Shown: positions 1-10,268 of the stretch, piece by piece
Layout of the letters: every line of letters starts with the position of its first letter
Position numbering within the stretch: position 1 is the first letter of the stretch
NCBI GenBank assembly: GCA_017436865.1
Contig: JAFSCH010000032.1
Location: 45,157-109,156 of the forward strand
Length of the DNA: 64,000 bases
Direction: 5' to 3'
Origin: Lachnospiraceae bacterium
GTDB taxonomy: Bacteria > Bacillota > Clostridia > Lachnospirales > Lachnospiraceae
Translations under genes and position numbers: made by a program
The notes under the pieces: model-generated
The model's database searches: none
What the model saw: the letters and a program-made list of their open reading frames with translations, nothing else
Told to the model about the DNA's origin: nothing

Positions 1-241
1 GGATAATAGTATTTTGGAATACAAACCGGTGAAGACGAATGAGATTGTGAATACGATTGGTGCCGGAAATGCGCTGTTTTCTGCGTTCCTTCATTATTAT
101 GTAAAGACAGGGGATGCACATGATGCAATTAAGAATGCGCTTCTCTTTGCTTCTTACAAGATTGGTTTCCTTGGAACTTCGAATGGATTTATGACCGAAG
201 AGCAGATTGAACAGTGGAAACGGTTGATATGGAGAAGATAA
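1..241 (+). CDS. PfkB-family carbohydrate kinase, C-terminal fragment (gene begins before window)
   Basis: The reading frame is open from base 2 and the N-terminus lies outside the window; about 80 residues are visible. The stretch NTIGAGNALFSAF matches PfkB/ribokinase signature 2, normally DTxGAGDxF, which carries the anion hole and the catalytic base that deprotonates the sugar hydroxyl. Seen here: both usual Asp positions are Asn, including the catalytic one (GAGN, codon AAT). The rest (ALLFASYKIGFLGTSNGF) is a normal family ending. The family phosphorylates sugars or nucleosides with ATP, but this copy may be inactive or non-catalytic. It ends just before a strong terminator. Confidence 0.8.
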   Translation, partial: DNSILEYKPVKTNEIVNTIGAGNALFSAFLHYYVKTGDAHDAIKNALLFASYKIGFLGTSNGFMTEEQIEQWKRLIWRR

Positions 242-253
242 TAAAGATAATAT

Positions 254-281
254 AAAAAGCACTCTGTCAAGAGTGCTTTTT
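254..281. terminator. Bidirectional intrinsic terminator
   Basis: Eight-base-pair stem AGCACTCT/AGAGTGCT with a 4-base loop, A-run on the left and T-run on the right. It can serve the kinase gene on the left and the convergent minus-strand gene that ends at 292. Confidence 0.85.
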
Positions 282-291
282 GTAGTCAGCT

Positions 292-999
292 TTATTCTGT
301 ATATAAAAATCTTAAGAATGAAATCGCATTATCCATGCTGTTGGAATTCACAACAAAGCCAAGGATCGGTTCTTTCTCTAAATAATAAGAATGTTCCTTT
401 AACTGAGGAGAATCGCTTACATAGATTCCGACAGGAAGTGTTTCGCCGGTTTCTTCATCGGTGTAATAGTAGAGCTTATCCTGGAACCTGTCCAATAAGT
501 CTTCTGGAAGTATGGTAGTGATATCTGCAAAGCTTCCGCCCTTTGCAAAATAATCAAAAGCCATCTGGTCACCAACGATGATATCAAGTTCGCCACTGGA
601 CATGACTGCCCAACTCTTTTCAATGCCCACATAAACAGATTCATAATTCTGGGCATCCGGGTTATAATGCATAGCGGCATCAATATAAGCGTCATGTTCC
701 TTGGTATCAAGATCTATATATTCCACGAATTCATCCAGCATGGTAGTGTCAGAAGAATCACCAACATGATTAAAGAAGTAAGCTGCAAATCCGGTATCAT
801 CCGGTGCTGTTATCATAGAATAGCCAATGCATACGATTACAATAAGTGCTGCGATGACGACCAAGGTTGTCTTAAGATAATATTCCTTAAAATAGGCAAG
901 CTTTTCTTTCAGAGGTGCATCCTTAAGTTTGGCATTCTGCTCCCTGATTTCATCATGTATGGAATGATTCTGATCACGATTTTTATTATATACTTCCAT
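292..999 (-). CDS. Single-pass membrane-anchored extracellular protein, unknown function
   Basis: 235 residues. A charged cytoplasmic N-terminus (about 1-40) is followed by one hydrophobic segment (about 43-65, TTLVVIAALIVIVCIGYSMI) and a soluble C-terminal domain of about 165 residues predicted to face outward. The late part (ELDIIVGDQMAFDYFAKGG and the closing FVVNSNSMDNAISFLRFL) resembles the second lobe of extracellular solute-binding proteins, so a membrane-tethered binding domain is possible; this is inference. GGAGGA lies 7 bases before the ATG. It is a single gene with no partner and ends against the shared terminator at 254-281. Confidence 0.8.
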   Translation of the reverse strand: MEVYNKNRDQNHSIHDEIREQNAKLKDAPLKEKLAYFKEYYLKTTLVVIAALIVIVCIGYSMITAPDDTGFAAYFFNHVGDSSDTTMLDEFVEYIDLDTKEHDAYIDAAMHYNPDAQNYESVYVGIEKSWAVMSSGELDIIVGDQMAFDYFAKGGSFADITTILPEDLLDRFQDKLYYYTDEETGETLPVGIYVSDSPQLKEHSYYLEKEPILGFVVNSNSMDNAISFLRFLYTE

Positions 1000-1032
1000 T
1001 TTTTATCCTCCGTAGCCGTTTTTTTGATGTGA

Positions 1033-1119
1033 TAGGAAATTGCGATAGTGTAGTGTATGTTAGTAAAGAATTTGCAAAGCAAATTCTTTGGAGCGTTGCT
1101 GCCGAGCAACGCTTTTTTA
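1033..1119 (+). repeat. Interspersed double-hairpin repeat, family A, copy 1
   Basis: Begins TAGGAAATTGC, then a perfect hairpin (AAAGAATTTGC/GCAAATTCTTT) and a second hairpin (AGCGTTGCT/AGCAACGCT) followed by six T. It sits between the divergent start sites of the genes at 999 and 1262, so it does not end either one. Related copies are at 3343, 9201 (reverse), 48572 and 48666. The rest of 1000-1261 holds only AT-rich promoter DNA. Confidence 0.75.
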
Positions 1120-1261
1120 ACATGATAAATGTCAGAGGTGTCAGCTGTCAATGAAGAGACTATTAATTTTTCCTAAAGCCTGAATAATGCGTTGATTTAT
1201 TCTGGGAAATGGGATATATTTTTAAGTAAATAACTACATAAGAACAGGAAGGATAAAGCGT

Positions 1262-1762
1262 ATGAATGACAGTTACAAAGAGCTCTTAGTGAAGAAAGAA
1301 CAAGGCATGAAGGACAAGCTTCTGCGTGTTGTTTGTGTAATTCCAACCATCTTTTTGGCCTTTTTAACATTACTTACCGGAAACATGATATTATTCATCC
1401 TTGCGATTGCATTTGGAGTACTTGATTATTTTGTTTTTCAGTGGACAGACATTGAATTTGAATACCTGTATTTAGATAAGGAAATCAATGTTGATAAGAT
1501 TATGGCAAAGAACAAAAGAAAGCGTGTAGCAACTCTTAGTGTGGAGAAGATGGAGATTCTGGCACCGGAGAAATCACATGAGCTGGATTCCTACAGACAC
1601 AGAGAAGTGAAAGCTACAGACTACAGTGCGGGAAAAGATTTACCGGAACAGAAGCTTTATGTTATGTATTATGAGGGCAATCAGAAGTACCTGCTTAATC
1701 TTGACGAAGATTTTGCAAAAACGGTAAAAGGTATCGCACCAAGAAAGGTATTTTTGGATTGA
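1262..1762 (+). CDS. Conserved membrane protein, unknown function
   Basis: 166 residues. The N-terminus (about 1-20) is charged, a hydrophobic hairpin spans about 22-62 (two segments, VVCVIPTIFLAFLTLLTG and MILFILAIAFGVLDYFVF), and the remaining 100 residues form a soluble cytoplasmic domain rich in Lys and Glu that contains short strands (EYLYLDKEI, KLYVMYYEG). The layout resembles PH-like membrane-associated domains, but no family is recognised with certainty. AGGAAGGA precedes the ATG. The stop codon overlaps the -35 box of the guaB promoter, so the two are adjacent but separately transcribed. Confidence 0.8.
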   Translation: MNDSYKELLVKKEQGMKDKLLRVVCVIPTIFLAFLTLLTGNMILFILAIAFGVLDYFVFQWTDIEFEYLYLDKEINVDKIMAKNKRKRVATLSVEKMEILAPEKSHELDSYRHREVKATDYSAGKDLPEQKLYVMYYEGNQKYLLNLDEDFAKTVKGIAPRKVFLD

Positions 1763-1787
1763 CAATCAGAACATAGTTTGATATAAT
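1759..1787 (+). promoter_or_regulatory. SigA-type promoter of guaB
   Basis: TTGACA (1759-1764), 17-base spacer, TATAAT (1782-1787): full consensus at both boxes. The -35 box overlaps the TGA stop of the preceding gene. Transcription would start about 40 bases before the guaB ATG, leaving no room for a long leader or riboswitch. Confidence 0.85.
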
Positions 1788-1818
1788 TTTGAATATTACA
1801 ATTTATATTTTTTTATGA

Positions 1819-3291
<1,473 letters not shown>

Positions 3292-3305
3292 GAAGAATTA
3301 GAAAT

Positions 3306-3337
3306 AAAGGCGCTGTCATACCCGACAGTGCTTTTTT
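3306..3337 (+). terminator. guaB terminator
   Basis: Hairpin of roughly ten pairs (core CGCTGTC/GACAGTG, including G-T pairs) with a 6-base loop, followed by six T. Confidence 0.85.
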
Positions 3338-3342
3338 CGTAA

Positions 3343-3379
3343 TAGGAAATTGCTGTAACGTATAGGTAGTTAATAAATG
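3343..3379 (+). repeat. Family A repeat, left-end fragment
   Basis: TAGGAAATTGCTGTAACGTA then AGGTAGTTAA, matching the left half of the full copies at 48666 and 9201. The hairpins of the right half are absent. It forms the immediate upstream region of the gene at 3394. Confidence 0.65.
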
Positions 3380-3393
3380 ATAAGAGGGCCAAA

Positions 3394-3903
3394 ATGGGAA
3401 ATATGTTATATAGGCAATATTCTCTGTATAAGGATGGCATGGAGATTATGATTCCGTCGCATTTACACATGCTGACGGAGGAGACACATGCAAGTGGTCA
3501 GGAAGCTCGAATGGGAGATACTTTTGTATCAAATTATAACTGGTTGTCAGATGATAGACGTGTAGTAATAAACGTAACGAGTGGAAATGAGATTATGCAA
3601 GATAATTTGTTACAACGCTTACAGGAATATTATGATGGCTTTAAGGCGCAAGTGAATGAATTTAAGTGTCTAAAGGTTACAAAACGAAGAATCAATGGAT
3701 ATGATTATGGTGAGCTGCAATATAGTTCACAAATAATGGGATATGAGTTCTTTACCATATTTATTTTGGGCAGTTATGAAGGAAAAGAAGTTATTCTCAC
3801 ACAGCAGTGCATGGAGCGGGATAAGAAAAAATGGATGGCCATATTTATGAATATTTCAGAATCTCTTAGAGTAAAGAGAAAGAAGAAGGAGGAGCAGAGA
3901 TGA
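3394..3903 (+). CDS. Hypothetical cytoplasmic protein, partner of the FHA protein
   Basis: 169 residues, no signal peptide or membrane segment. Early strand-rich region (YRQYSLYKDGMEIMIPSHL), then a pattern of alternating strands and a final basic tail (RVKRKKKEEQR). A DcrB/PsbP-like fold is possible by pattern only, and no function is assigned. AGAGGG precedes the ATG. The stop overlaps the ATG of the next gene (ATGA), so the two are translationally coupled and probably act together. Confidence 0.75.
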   Translation: MGNMLYRQYSLYKDGMEIMIPSHLHMLTEETHASGQEARMGDTFVSNYNWLSDDRRVVINVTSGNEIMQDNLLQRLQEYYDGFKAQVNEFKCLKVTKRRINGYDYGELQYSSQIMGYEFFTIFILGSYEGKEVILTQQCMERDKKKWMAIFMNISESLRVKRKKKEEQR

Positions 3904-4802
3904 TTGTAAAGGAAAATGAAAAACAGCTATCCTTTTTGTTTCAGGAGAAAGACTCCTATTTTGAGATGGGTTATCTTATTTTAAAGCAGGCAAATCTTGC
4001 AGGAATGCTTCCGTATAAGAGAGTACAACAGAATGGAAAGGAGAAGCTTTGCTTTCAGATAAGTGAAGTGGAGAAACTTTCACAGATACTTCCTAAACTG
4101 GCAGAGGATGAAGTGATTGATGTACTCTATGCGGTTGTTTTCATGACACAAAGGATAGAAGAGAACGGCTTTATGAAGAAGGAATGTATCTGGTGTAGAT
4201 ATGAACAGATTTATATGGACAGGGATTCATGCAGTCCTATGTTTGCTGTGTTGCCAATTACGCAGGAGTTTCGTTATGCAGATGGTTCAGACTGGATGAG
4301 AGGGTTTGAAGAATGTCTTTACAGAATTGCAGAATATTTGTCTATAAAGAAACAACAGCGGATACAGCAACTGATAAAACTTTACAAGACAGGACAGATG
4401 AAGGTCGAGGAGTTTCTAGAAGAAATCAATCAGTTGGGGAATGGTATGTCCGGGTTACTGGTGGATAAGTCAGAAGAGGAGAAGTGTGTAAAGTCAAACA
4501 AATTGGAACTGGTTTATGCGGGAAGAGAAGGAACTTTTCAGTTTTGCGTGGGAGATGAAGCGTTTTTGATTGGAAGAGGTATGGACTCGGATGGTATGTT
4601 ACAGATATCTATGAAGGTAAGTCGCAGGCACTGTCTGATTACGAAAATAAATGGGAATTATTTTGTGCAGGACTTGGATAGTACAAATGGAACCTATGTA
4701 AATGATACACAGATTCCGCCCTATGAGCTGATGGAGCTTGAGCATAATGATATACTGTGTGTGGGTGATGTAGAGCTTAGGGTGCAGGTTCTGTGTAAAT
4801 AA
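3900..4802 (+). CDS. FHA-domain protein with N-terminal DUF6382-like domain
   Basis: 300 residues. Residues about 1-175 form a helical/strand domain that resembles DUF6382, common beside FHA in clostridial proteins. Residues about 200-298 are a complete FHA domain with the phosphothreonine-binding residues: GRG near 226, SRRH near 242, and DLDSTNGTYVN near 259. FHA domains bind pThr peptides and so read Ser/Thr kinase signals, but no kinase gene is in the window. An AAGGAGGAG site lies inside the end of the preceding gene. Cytoplasmic; forms a two-gene operon ended by the hairpin at 4816-4860. Confidence 0.85.
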   Translation: MIVKENEKQLSFLFQEKDSYFEMGYLILKQANLAGMLPYKRVQQNGKEKLCFQISEVEKLSQILPKLAEDEVIDVLYAVVFMTQRIEENGFMKKECIWCRYEQIYMDRDSCSPMFAVLPITQEFRYADGSDWMRGFEECLYRIAEYLSIKKQQRIQQLIKLYKTGQMKVEEFLEEINQLGNGMSGLLVDKSEEEKCVKSNKLELVYAGREGTFQFCVGDEAFLIGRGMDSDGMLQISMKVSRRHCLITKINGNYFVQDLDSTNGTYVNDTQIPPYELMELEHNDILCVGDVELRVQVLCK

Positions 4803-4815
4803 AAGGCATAAAAAT

Positions 4816-4860
4816 AAGGCAGTGCTGTTCATATTATTGCATGAGAGGTACTGCCTTTTT
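4816..4860. terminator. Terminator between convergent genes
   Basis: AAGGCAGT/ACTGCCTT stem closing a long loop, with five T on the plus strand. It lies between the FHA gene and the minus-strand gene that ends at 4869. Confidence 0.7.
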
Positions 4861-4868
4861 GAACGTAA

Positions 4869-5420
4869 TTATGTATATATGCCTGCCTCTGCGGCTCTTT
4901 TTACTGCTTCAATTTCTGCAGCTTTACGCTCTTCATCTTCTTTTGCTTCACGAAGGAGACGCTCATAGATGAGATTAGCTTCTTTGATAATCTCATCCTG
5001 TTCCGGTGGTAGCTGAACGGAGGAAGCATCAGGAGTATTAGATGCATTTCCTAAGAGAAAATCAATATTTGTTTGAGAACTGGATTGATGCATAATCTGA
5101 TCTAACATAGATTGTGTATCATCATCCATTGGCCCCTGGCCGTATAAACCAGAATAAGAACCAGTTGTTGCATTGTATGCGTCATCTGCAACATCTGTTG
5201 TTTCATTATTTGGTGTGTTTTCAAGAAGGAGACCTTCTTTTTCCTCTTTTTCTTGAAGAAGGCGTTCTTTCTCTTCTTCTTCTTCCTTTAAGCGGGCGGC
5301 TTCTTCCTCTGCCTTGGAAGGCCATATTTTTACAGCATCCGTATTATAAGCAACAAACCACCACTTAATAACATTCCCATAGAACTTTCTAAAAAAATAA
5401 GCAGTTTGTGGATCCTTCAT
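4869..5420 (-). CDS. Hypothetical Glu/Lys-rich coiled-coil protein
   Basis: 183 residues, cytoplasmic. The N-terminus (1-35, FFRKFYGNVIKWWFVAYN) is aromatic. It is followed by a charged coiled-coil region (about 36-65, KEEEEEKERLLQEKEEKE), a low-complexity Asn/Thr/Ser/Asp linker (66-130) and a second helix rich in Glu and Ala (140-180). No known domain is recognised. AGAGGT lies 9 bases before the ATG. Single gene. Confidence 0.75.
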   Translation of the reverse strand: MKDPQTAYFFRKFYGNVIKWWFVAYNTDAVKIWPSKAEEEAARLKEEEEEKERLLQEKEEKEGLLLENTPNNETTDVADDAYNATTGSYSGLYGQGPMDDDTQSMLDQIMHQSSSQTNIDFLLGNASNTPDASSVQLPPEQDEIIKEANLIYERLLREAKEDEERKAAEIEAVKRAAEAGIYT

Positions 5421-5528
5421 AATATTTTTACCTCTTTCAAAAAGTAGCTTAGTTCTATTTTATCACAAATAAAAAGAAAGCAAAATGAAAAAGTGAAAAT
5501 AATTCATAAAAAAGGTATATAAAACAAC

Positions 5529-5553
5529 AAAAACCCACGAATAGCGGGTTTTG
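5529..5553 (-). terminator. Terminator of the PocR chemosensor gene
   Basis: On the minus strand, AAAACCC/GGGTTTT stem with a 9-base loop and a T-run, starting about 12 bases after the stop. Confidence 0.7.
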
Positions 5554-5564
5554 TCAGAGAGTAT

Positions 5565-6344
5565 TTAAGAAAAGGAATCATTCATCTTCTTTAAAGCAAT
5601 ATCAATTTCTTCGGCTTTTGCAATGATTTCGGTATATTTTTCAGCAGCTGTTGTAGAGAGCTTACCCATTTCACCTGCTACAATATTGAAGCCACGTCCG
5701 GCATCACCAGCACGGGCAGCTTCAATAGAAGCATTGAGTGCAAGAATATTTTGCTTTGAGGAAATCTTTGTCAAATCCTGAACCATAAGCTTGATTTCTT
5801 CTACATTTTTGGTAGTAGAACCAATCTCGCTGTCTACTGCTGTTAATTTATTCTTTTCTTTATAATGTGTATATTCAATATTAACGAGCATATTAGTCAT
5901 TTCAGCCATTAAGTCAGCAGATGCACGGATGGCTTTCTCGGTTTTAATAGGAACTTGTTTGAGTGCTTCAATGTACTCGTCCGGATCAACACCAATTTCT
6001 ACTGCAACCTGACGGAATTTCTCAAAATCAGGAGGAGCTGGGAGGACCTGTCCACCAAGAATAGTACCAAGCTTCTCACCATTAACAGTGATATCGGCCG
6101 CAAAGTCCATTAAGCCGGCATGACAAAAGTAAGTTCCAACACCTTCTAGATCGCATTTCTGGCAACGTTCCAGTCCAATCTTACTTCCACGAGTATATTT
6201 CATACAGAAGTCAAGGAAATTACTAACTCTGGTAACATGCTTTCCTTTTGTATCAATAATACTGAGGGCTACACCGGTAGCATCTGAGAATAAATCCTGT
6301 ATTCGTTGTAGTCGATCCTTGTCAATTAAGTCTAAAATTTCCAT
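5565..6344 (-). CDS. Soluble PocR-domain chemoreceptor-like protein
   Basis: 259 residues. Residues 1-165 are a PocR ligand-sensing domain (PAS-like, named from the propanediol regulator), with the typical [20 protein letters not shown] cysteine region and [17 protein letters not shown]. Residues about 190-259 match the cytoplasmic tip of methyl-accepting chemotaxis proteins ([20 protein letters not shown]), the part that contacts CheA and CheW. There is no membrane segment, and the signalling hairpin is far shorter than in a normal receptor. It may be a cytosolic receptor, or a scaffold that borrows the tip for dimerisation. No chemotaxis genes are nearby. Confidence 0.85.
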   Translation of the reverse strand: MEILDLIDKDRLQRIQDLFSDATGVALSIIDTKGKHVTRVSNFLDFCMKYTRGSKIGLERCQKCDLEGVGTYFCHAGLMDFAADITVNGEKLGTILGGQVLPAPPDFEKFRQVAVEIGVDPDEYIEALKQVPIKTEKAIRASADLMAEMTNMLVNIEYTHYKEKNKLTAVDSEIGSTTKNVEEIKLMVQDLTKISSKQNILALNASIEAARAGDAGRGFNIVAGEMGKLSTTAAEKYTEIIAKAEEIDIALKKMNDSFS

Positions 6345-6518
6345 ATAGTGGGCTTCTTTCTGGATAAAAAAGATTCAAAAAGTTAATACTATAAAAGCTA
6401 TTTTAATATATTATAACAATAAAATAGAGGCATGCGAAGAAGAAGTCAGAAAAAAGAGGCAATATTTTGGAAAGTACCACTAATAAATAAAAAATAAATA
6501 AAAAAACATTAAAATGAA

Positions 6519-6546
6519 TTGACAAATAATACTACAGTGTTATAGT
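6519..6546 (+). promoter_or_regulatory. Probable SigA promoter of clpB
   Basis: TTGACA (6519-6524), 16-base spacer, TATAGT (6541-6546), ending 67 bases before the ATG. No CIRCE inverted repeat and no CtsR-like GGTCAAA direct repeat is visible around it. The rest of 6345-6613 is very AT-rich and otherwise featureless. Confidence 0.65.
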
Positions 6547-6613
6547 GGGTGTAGAACAAATAAAACAGTACGGGCAGGAGAATACTTAAGCTCTTAGGAA
6601 TGGAGGAGAGATT

Positions 6614-9196
6614 ATGAATATTCAAAAATTCACACAAAAGTCAATAGAGGCAATAAACACATGTGAAAAACTTGCAATAGAATATGGAAATCAGGAGTTG
6701 GAACAGGAACACCTTCTTTTTGCACTTTTAACAATTGAAGATAGCTTGATATTAAAACTGATAGAGAAGATGGAGATTCATAGTGAACACTTTACAGGGC
6801 GCGTGGAAGCAGCTTTGCAGAAACGTGTAAAGGTGCAGGGCGGACAGCCATATATAGGTCAATATCTGAATAAGGTATTGATTACTGCTGAGGATGAGGC
6901 AAAGCGTATGGGAGATGAATATGTTTCGGTAGAGCATATTTTTCTAGCTATGATACAGAATCCAAATAAGGAGATTCAGGAAATTTTCCGCGAATATGGA
7001 ATTACAAGAGAACGTTTTTTGAAGAGTCTTTCTGAGGTGCGTGGGAATCAGCGCGTTACCAGTGACAATCCGGAGGCAACCTATGATACCTTGGAAAAGT
7101 ACGGACAGGATTTGGTGGAGAAGGCAAGAAATCAGAAGCTTGATCCGGTTATCGGAAGAGATAATGAGATTCGGAATATTGTTCGTATTCTTTCTAGGAA
7201 GACTAAGAATAATCCTGTATTAATCGGTGAGCCAGGAGTTGGAAAGACAGCAGTGGTTGAAGGGTTGGCACAGAGAATCGTAAGAGGTGATGTTCCACAA
7301 GGCTTGAAAGATAAGAAGGTTTTTGCTCTTGATATGGGTGCACTTGTAGCAGGAGCAAAGTATCGTGGAGAATTCGAAGAACGTTTAAAGGCAGTGTTAG
7401 AGGATGTAAAGAATAGTGACGGACAGATAATTTTGTTTATTGATGAGCTCCATACAATTGTGGGAGCGGGAAAAACAGACGGTGCTTTGGATGCAGGTAA
7501 TATGTTAAAGCCAATGCTTGCACGAGGCGAGCTACATTGTATCGGTGCCACTACATTGGACGAATATAGACAATATATTGAAAAGGATCCAGCTTTAGAA
7601 AGACGTTTCCAGCCGGTTATGGTAGAGGAACCAACGGTTGAAGATACCATTAGCATTTTAAGAGGTCTAAAGGAACGTTACGAGGTGTTTCATGGTGTGA
7701 AAATCATGGATAATGCACTGGTAAGTGCTGCGACATTGTCTAATCGTTATATTTCTGACAGATTTTTGCCGGATAAGGCAATTGATCTTGTGGACGAGGC
7801 TTGTGCGATGATTAAGACAGAGTTAGATTCCATGCCGGCAGAGCTTGATGAAATGCAACGTCGTATTATGCAGATGGAAATTGAAGAAGCAGCATTGAAA
7901 AAGGAAGATGACAGATTAAGTAAGGAACGTTTAGAAGCATTACAAAGGGAGCTTGCAGAGCAGAAGGCAGAGTTCAATAACCGAAAGGCTCAATGGGATA
8001 ATGAAAAATCTTCTGTAGAAAAGTTATCTAGACTTCGTGAGGAGATAGAAGAGGTTAATAATCAGATTCAGATTGCACAGCGTGAGGGGAATCTGGAAAA
8101 GGCAGCAGAACTCAGCTATGGAAAGCTTCCAGCTATGAAACAGCAGCTTGAAATCGAAGAGGAAGCTGTTAGAAATAAAGAAATGACTTTGGTGCATGAG
8201 AGTGTATCAGAAGAGGAAATTGCAAAGATTATTTCAAGATGGACAGGAATTCCGGTGGCAAAGTTGAATGAGAGTGAGAGAAATAAGACACTTCATTTGG
8301 ACGAAGAATTGCATAGACGTGTGGTTGGGCAGGATGAAGGCGTTACAAAAGTAACAGAGGCAATTATTCGTTCGAAAGCTGGAATTAAAGATCCTAGTAA
8401 ACCAATTGGTTCTTTCCTGTTCTTAGGACCAACCGGTGTTGGAAAGACAGAGCTTGCTAAGGCACTTGCGGAATCTCTCTTTGATGATGAGAGTAATATG
8501 GTTCGTATTGATATGAGTGAATACATGGAGAAATATTCTGTGTCACGATTGATTGGAGCACCTCCAGGATATGTAGGATATGATGAAGGTGGACAGTTGA
8601 CGGAGGCGGTTCGGAGAAAACCATACAGTGTAGTTTTATTTGACGAGGTAGAAAAGGCTCATCCGGATGTATTTAATGTATTGCTTCAGGTATTGGATGA
8701 TGGCAGAATTACGGATTCACAGGGAAGAACGGTAGATTTTAAAAATACGATATTAATCATGACTTCCAATATTGGTGCACAATATCTATTGGAGGGAATT
8801 GAGGATAATGGTGAGATTCGAAAGGATGCGAAGGATTTGGTTATGAATGAGCTACGGATGCATTTTAGACCAGAGTTTTTAAATCGACTGGATGAGATGA
8901 TTCTGTTTAAGCCTTTGACAAAAGATAACATAGGTGGAATTATACATCTGATTATAGAAGACTTGAATAAGCGATTGGCAGATAAAGAGCTTCGTATTGA
9001 GCTTTCTAAGGAAGCCGAACAGTTCATTGTGGAAAATGGTTATGATCCGGTTTACGGTGCAAGACCATTGAAACGTTATATACAGAAGTATGTAGAAACA
9101 CTTGCAGCAAAGCTGATTTTGGCAGATGAGGTAAGAGTTGGAGATACTATTCTGATAGAAGTAGAAGCGGAACAGTTAAAAGCTGTTTGCAAGTAA
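6614..9196 (+). CDS. clpB: ClpB disaggregase (Hsp100)
   Basis: 860 residues, normal length. It is a hexameric AAA+ chaperone that threads aggregated protein through its pore and works with DnaK. The order is: Clp N-domain (1-145), NBD1 with Walker A GEPGVGKT at 205-212 and its Walker B in [13 protein letters not shown], the long coiled-coil M-domain (about 405-525) that separates ClpB from ClpA/C, and NBD2 with GPTGVGKT at about 605-612 and [18 protein letters not shown] precedes the ATG. Monocistronic. It lacks the CIRCE operator seen before htpG, so its stress control must differ. Confidence 0.97.
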   Translation: MNIQKFTQKSIEAINTCEKLAIEYGNQELEQEHLLFALLTIEDSLILKLIEKMEIHSEHFTGRVEAALQKRVKVQGGQPYIGQYLNKVLITAEDEAKRMGDEYVSVEHIFLAMIQNPNKEIQEIFREYGITRERFLKSLSEVRGNQRVTSDNPEATYDTLEKYGQDLVEKARNQKLDPVIGRDNEIRNIVRILSRKTKNNPVLIGEPGVGKTAVVEGLAQRIVRGDVPQGLKDKKVFALDMGALVAGAKYRGEFEERLKAVLEDVKNSDGQIILFIDELHTIVGAGKTDGALDAGNMLKPMLARGELHCIGATTLDEYRQYIEKDPALERRFQPVMVEEPTVEDTISILRGLKERYEVFHGVKIMDNALVSAATLSNRYISDRFLPDKAIDLVDEACAMIKTELDSMPAELDEMQRRIMQMEIEEAALKKEDDRLSKERLEALQRELAEQKAEFNNRKAQWDNEKSSVEKLSRLREEIEEVNNQIQIAQREGNLEKAAELSYGKLPAMKQQLEIEEEAVRNKEMTLVHESVSEEEIAKIISRWTGIPVAKLNESERNKTLHLDEELHRRVVGQDEGVTKVTEAIIRSKAGIKDPSKPIGSFLFLGPTGVGKTELAKALAESLFDDESNMVRIDMSEYMEKYSVSRLIGAPPGYVGYDEGGQLTEAVRRKPYSVVLFDEVEKAHPDVFNVLLQVLDDGRITDSQGRTVDFKNTILIMTSNIGAQYLLEGIEDNGEIRKDAKDLVMNELRMHFRPEFLNRLDEMILFKPLTKDNIGGIIHLIIEDLNKRLADKELRIELSKEAEQFIVENGYDPVYGARPLKRYIQKYVETLAAKLILADEVRVGDTILIEVEAEQLKAVCK

Positions 9197-9200
9197 ATAT

Positions 9201-9255
9201 AGTGCGTGCCAGCGCACGCACTTTGTAACTACCACTACGTTACAGCAATTTCCTA
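9201..9255 (-). repeat. Family A repeat, reverse-orientation copy
   Basis: Read on the minus strand it starts TAGGAAATTGCTGTAACGTA, continues GTGGTAGTTACAAAG and ends in the hairpin AGTGCGTGC/GCACGCACT. It lacks the AAGAATTTC hairpin of the copy at 48666 but shares the GTGCGTGC hairpin exactly. It lies right after the clpB stop; the hairpin could stop clpB transcripts although its T-run is poor. Confidence 0.7.
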
Positions 9256-9259
9256 GTAC

Positions 9260-9293
9260 AAAAAAGAGGGATGAATCGGTTTGATTCATCCCT
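9260..9293 (-). terminator. Terminator of the MBOAT/SGNH operon
   Basis: Eleven-pair stem AGGGATGAATC/GATTCATCCCT with a 5-base loop. The minus-strand side is followed by TTTTTT. The hairpin includes the stop codon of the SGNH gene. Confidence 0.85.
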
Positions 9294-10257
9294 TTGCCAT
9301 TTCAATATTTGTGTCTATTGAATTTTTTACAATGCCATGCTGGAGCAGAAAGTCTTTCCATACGGTATAATACTGAGCTTTGATATGTATCTGGTCCCAT
9401 GTGAATTCAGGAATCAAAGCACCGTTTTCACAGAGAGAGCTTTGGTTAATGTCAATATAAAAGGTATCCTTTTGGTTGGCAAGCGTTGCAATCAAATCAT
9501 TTCTTGAGGAAATATTTTCATTCGTTACGCCTTGACTGCTGTCTGATTTAGACTGGGTTACAAGTAGGTTACCTTCAATAAAAATAAGGGCTTGGGGCTG
9601 AAGCTTTCGAATGTCTTCCACCACTTCACGATACAGCTCATAGAAGGATTCCGGGGTGCCATAACTACATTCATTGATACCAACCATCAGATAGATTTTT
9701 CCAAAGGTTTCCGTTTGTAAGACTTCTTGAATGGAAGTCTTTTTATCTTTATAGGTTATCTTTGGCTTTGTATAATCATAGATGGACAGCGAGGTTTTGC
9801 ATAAAAAAGTAGCATTTTCAATACCAGAATATTCGCTGATACCAACGGTTCTTGAATCGCCGATAAATACAGCATCCTGAAAATAATCTTCTGTTACTGG
9901 AGTGAAAGAATAGGTCTCAGAGACCGCATTGAACACGTCCATGTCTGAAGAATTCTCAGGAACTTCAGAGGATTCCGTTTGGGCTGTCGTTTCTTCTTTT
10001 TCTTCCTCTTTTTCCATTGCATTTGTAGTAGGCACTTCTGTCAAAAGGATGTCATTTTCTTGTTGGGTAGAGTCAAACTCTTGAAGTAACAGACCATCAT
10101 GCAATCCCATCATTGCGGTGGCGAGAGGAGGATTTTTTGCAGAATAGTTTTCCGCGTCATGATAATGAACTTGATTCCAGTAGATGCCAAGCAAAGTAAG
10201 CAAGAGGCTGGAAAGCAGAATACTAAATGTTAAAATATAATGTTTGTTAGAATTCAT
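9286..10257 (-). CDS. Membrane-anchored SGNH/GDSL-type hydrolase or O-acyltransferase
   Basis: 323 residues from the chosen ATG at 10257, which has AGGGGGG just upstream; an in-frame start at 10332 would run into the preceding gene. An N-terminal membrane anchor (about 7-27) precedes a Glu/Thr/Ser-rich linker (to about 115) and an SGNH domain. Block I is FIGDSRTVGI with the nucleophile Ser, the Gly block is MVGINECSYG, and the last block DQIHIKAQYY carries the Asp-x-x-His pair. Such proteins finish O-acetylation of surface glycans using acyl groups delivered by an MBOAT partner, which is the gene directly upstream (11 bases apart). Substrate unknown. Confidence 0.85.
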   Translation of the reverse strand: MNSNKHYILTFSILLSSLLLTLLGIYWNQVHYHDAENYSAKNPPLATAMMGLHDGLLLQEFDSTQQENDILLTEVPTTNAMEKEEEKEETTAQTESSEVPENSSDMDVFNAVSETYSFTPVTEDYFQDAVFIGDSRTVGISEYSGIENATFLCKTSLSIYDYTKPKITYKDKKTSIQEVLQTETFGKIYLMVGINECSYGTPESFYELYREVVEDIRKLQPQALIFIEGNLLVTQSKSDSSQGVTNENISSRNDLIATLANQKDTFYIDINQSSLCENGALIPEFTWDQIHIKAQYYTVWKDFLLQHGIVKNSIDTNIEMAKG

Positions 10258-10268
10258 GATACGCCCCC

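Noticed and set aside
1092-1118. Terminator of a plus-strand gene
   Set aside because: There is no plus-strand gene before it; it belongs to the interspersed repeat family A.
6345-6613. CIRCE or CtsR operator upstream of clpB
   Set aside because: No TTAGCACTC inverted repeat and no paired GGTCAAA were found by reading both strands.
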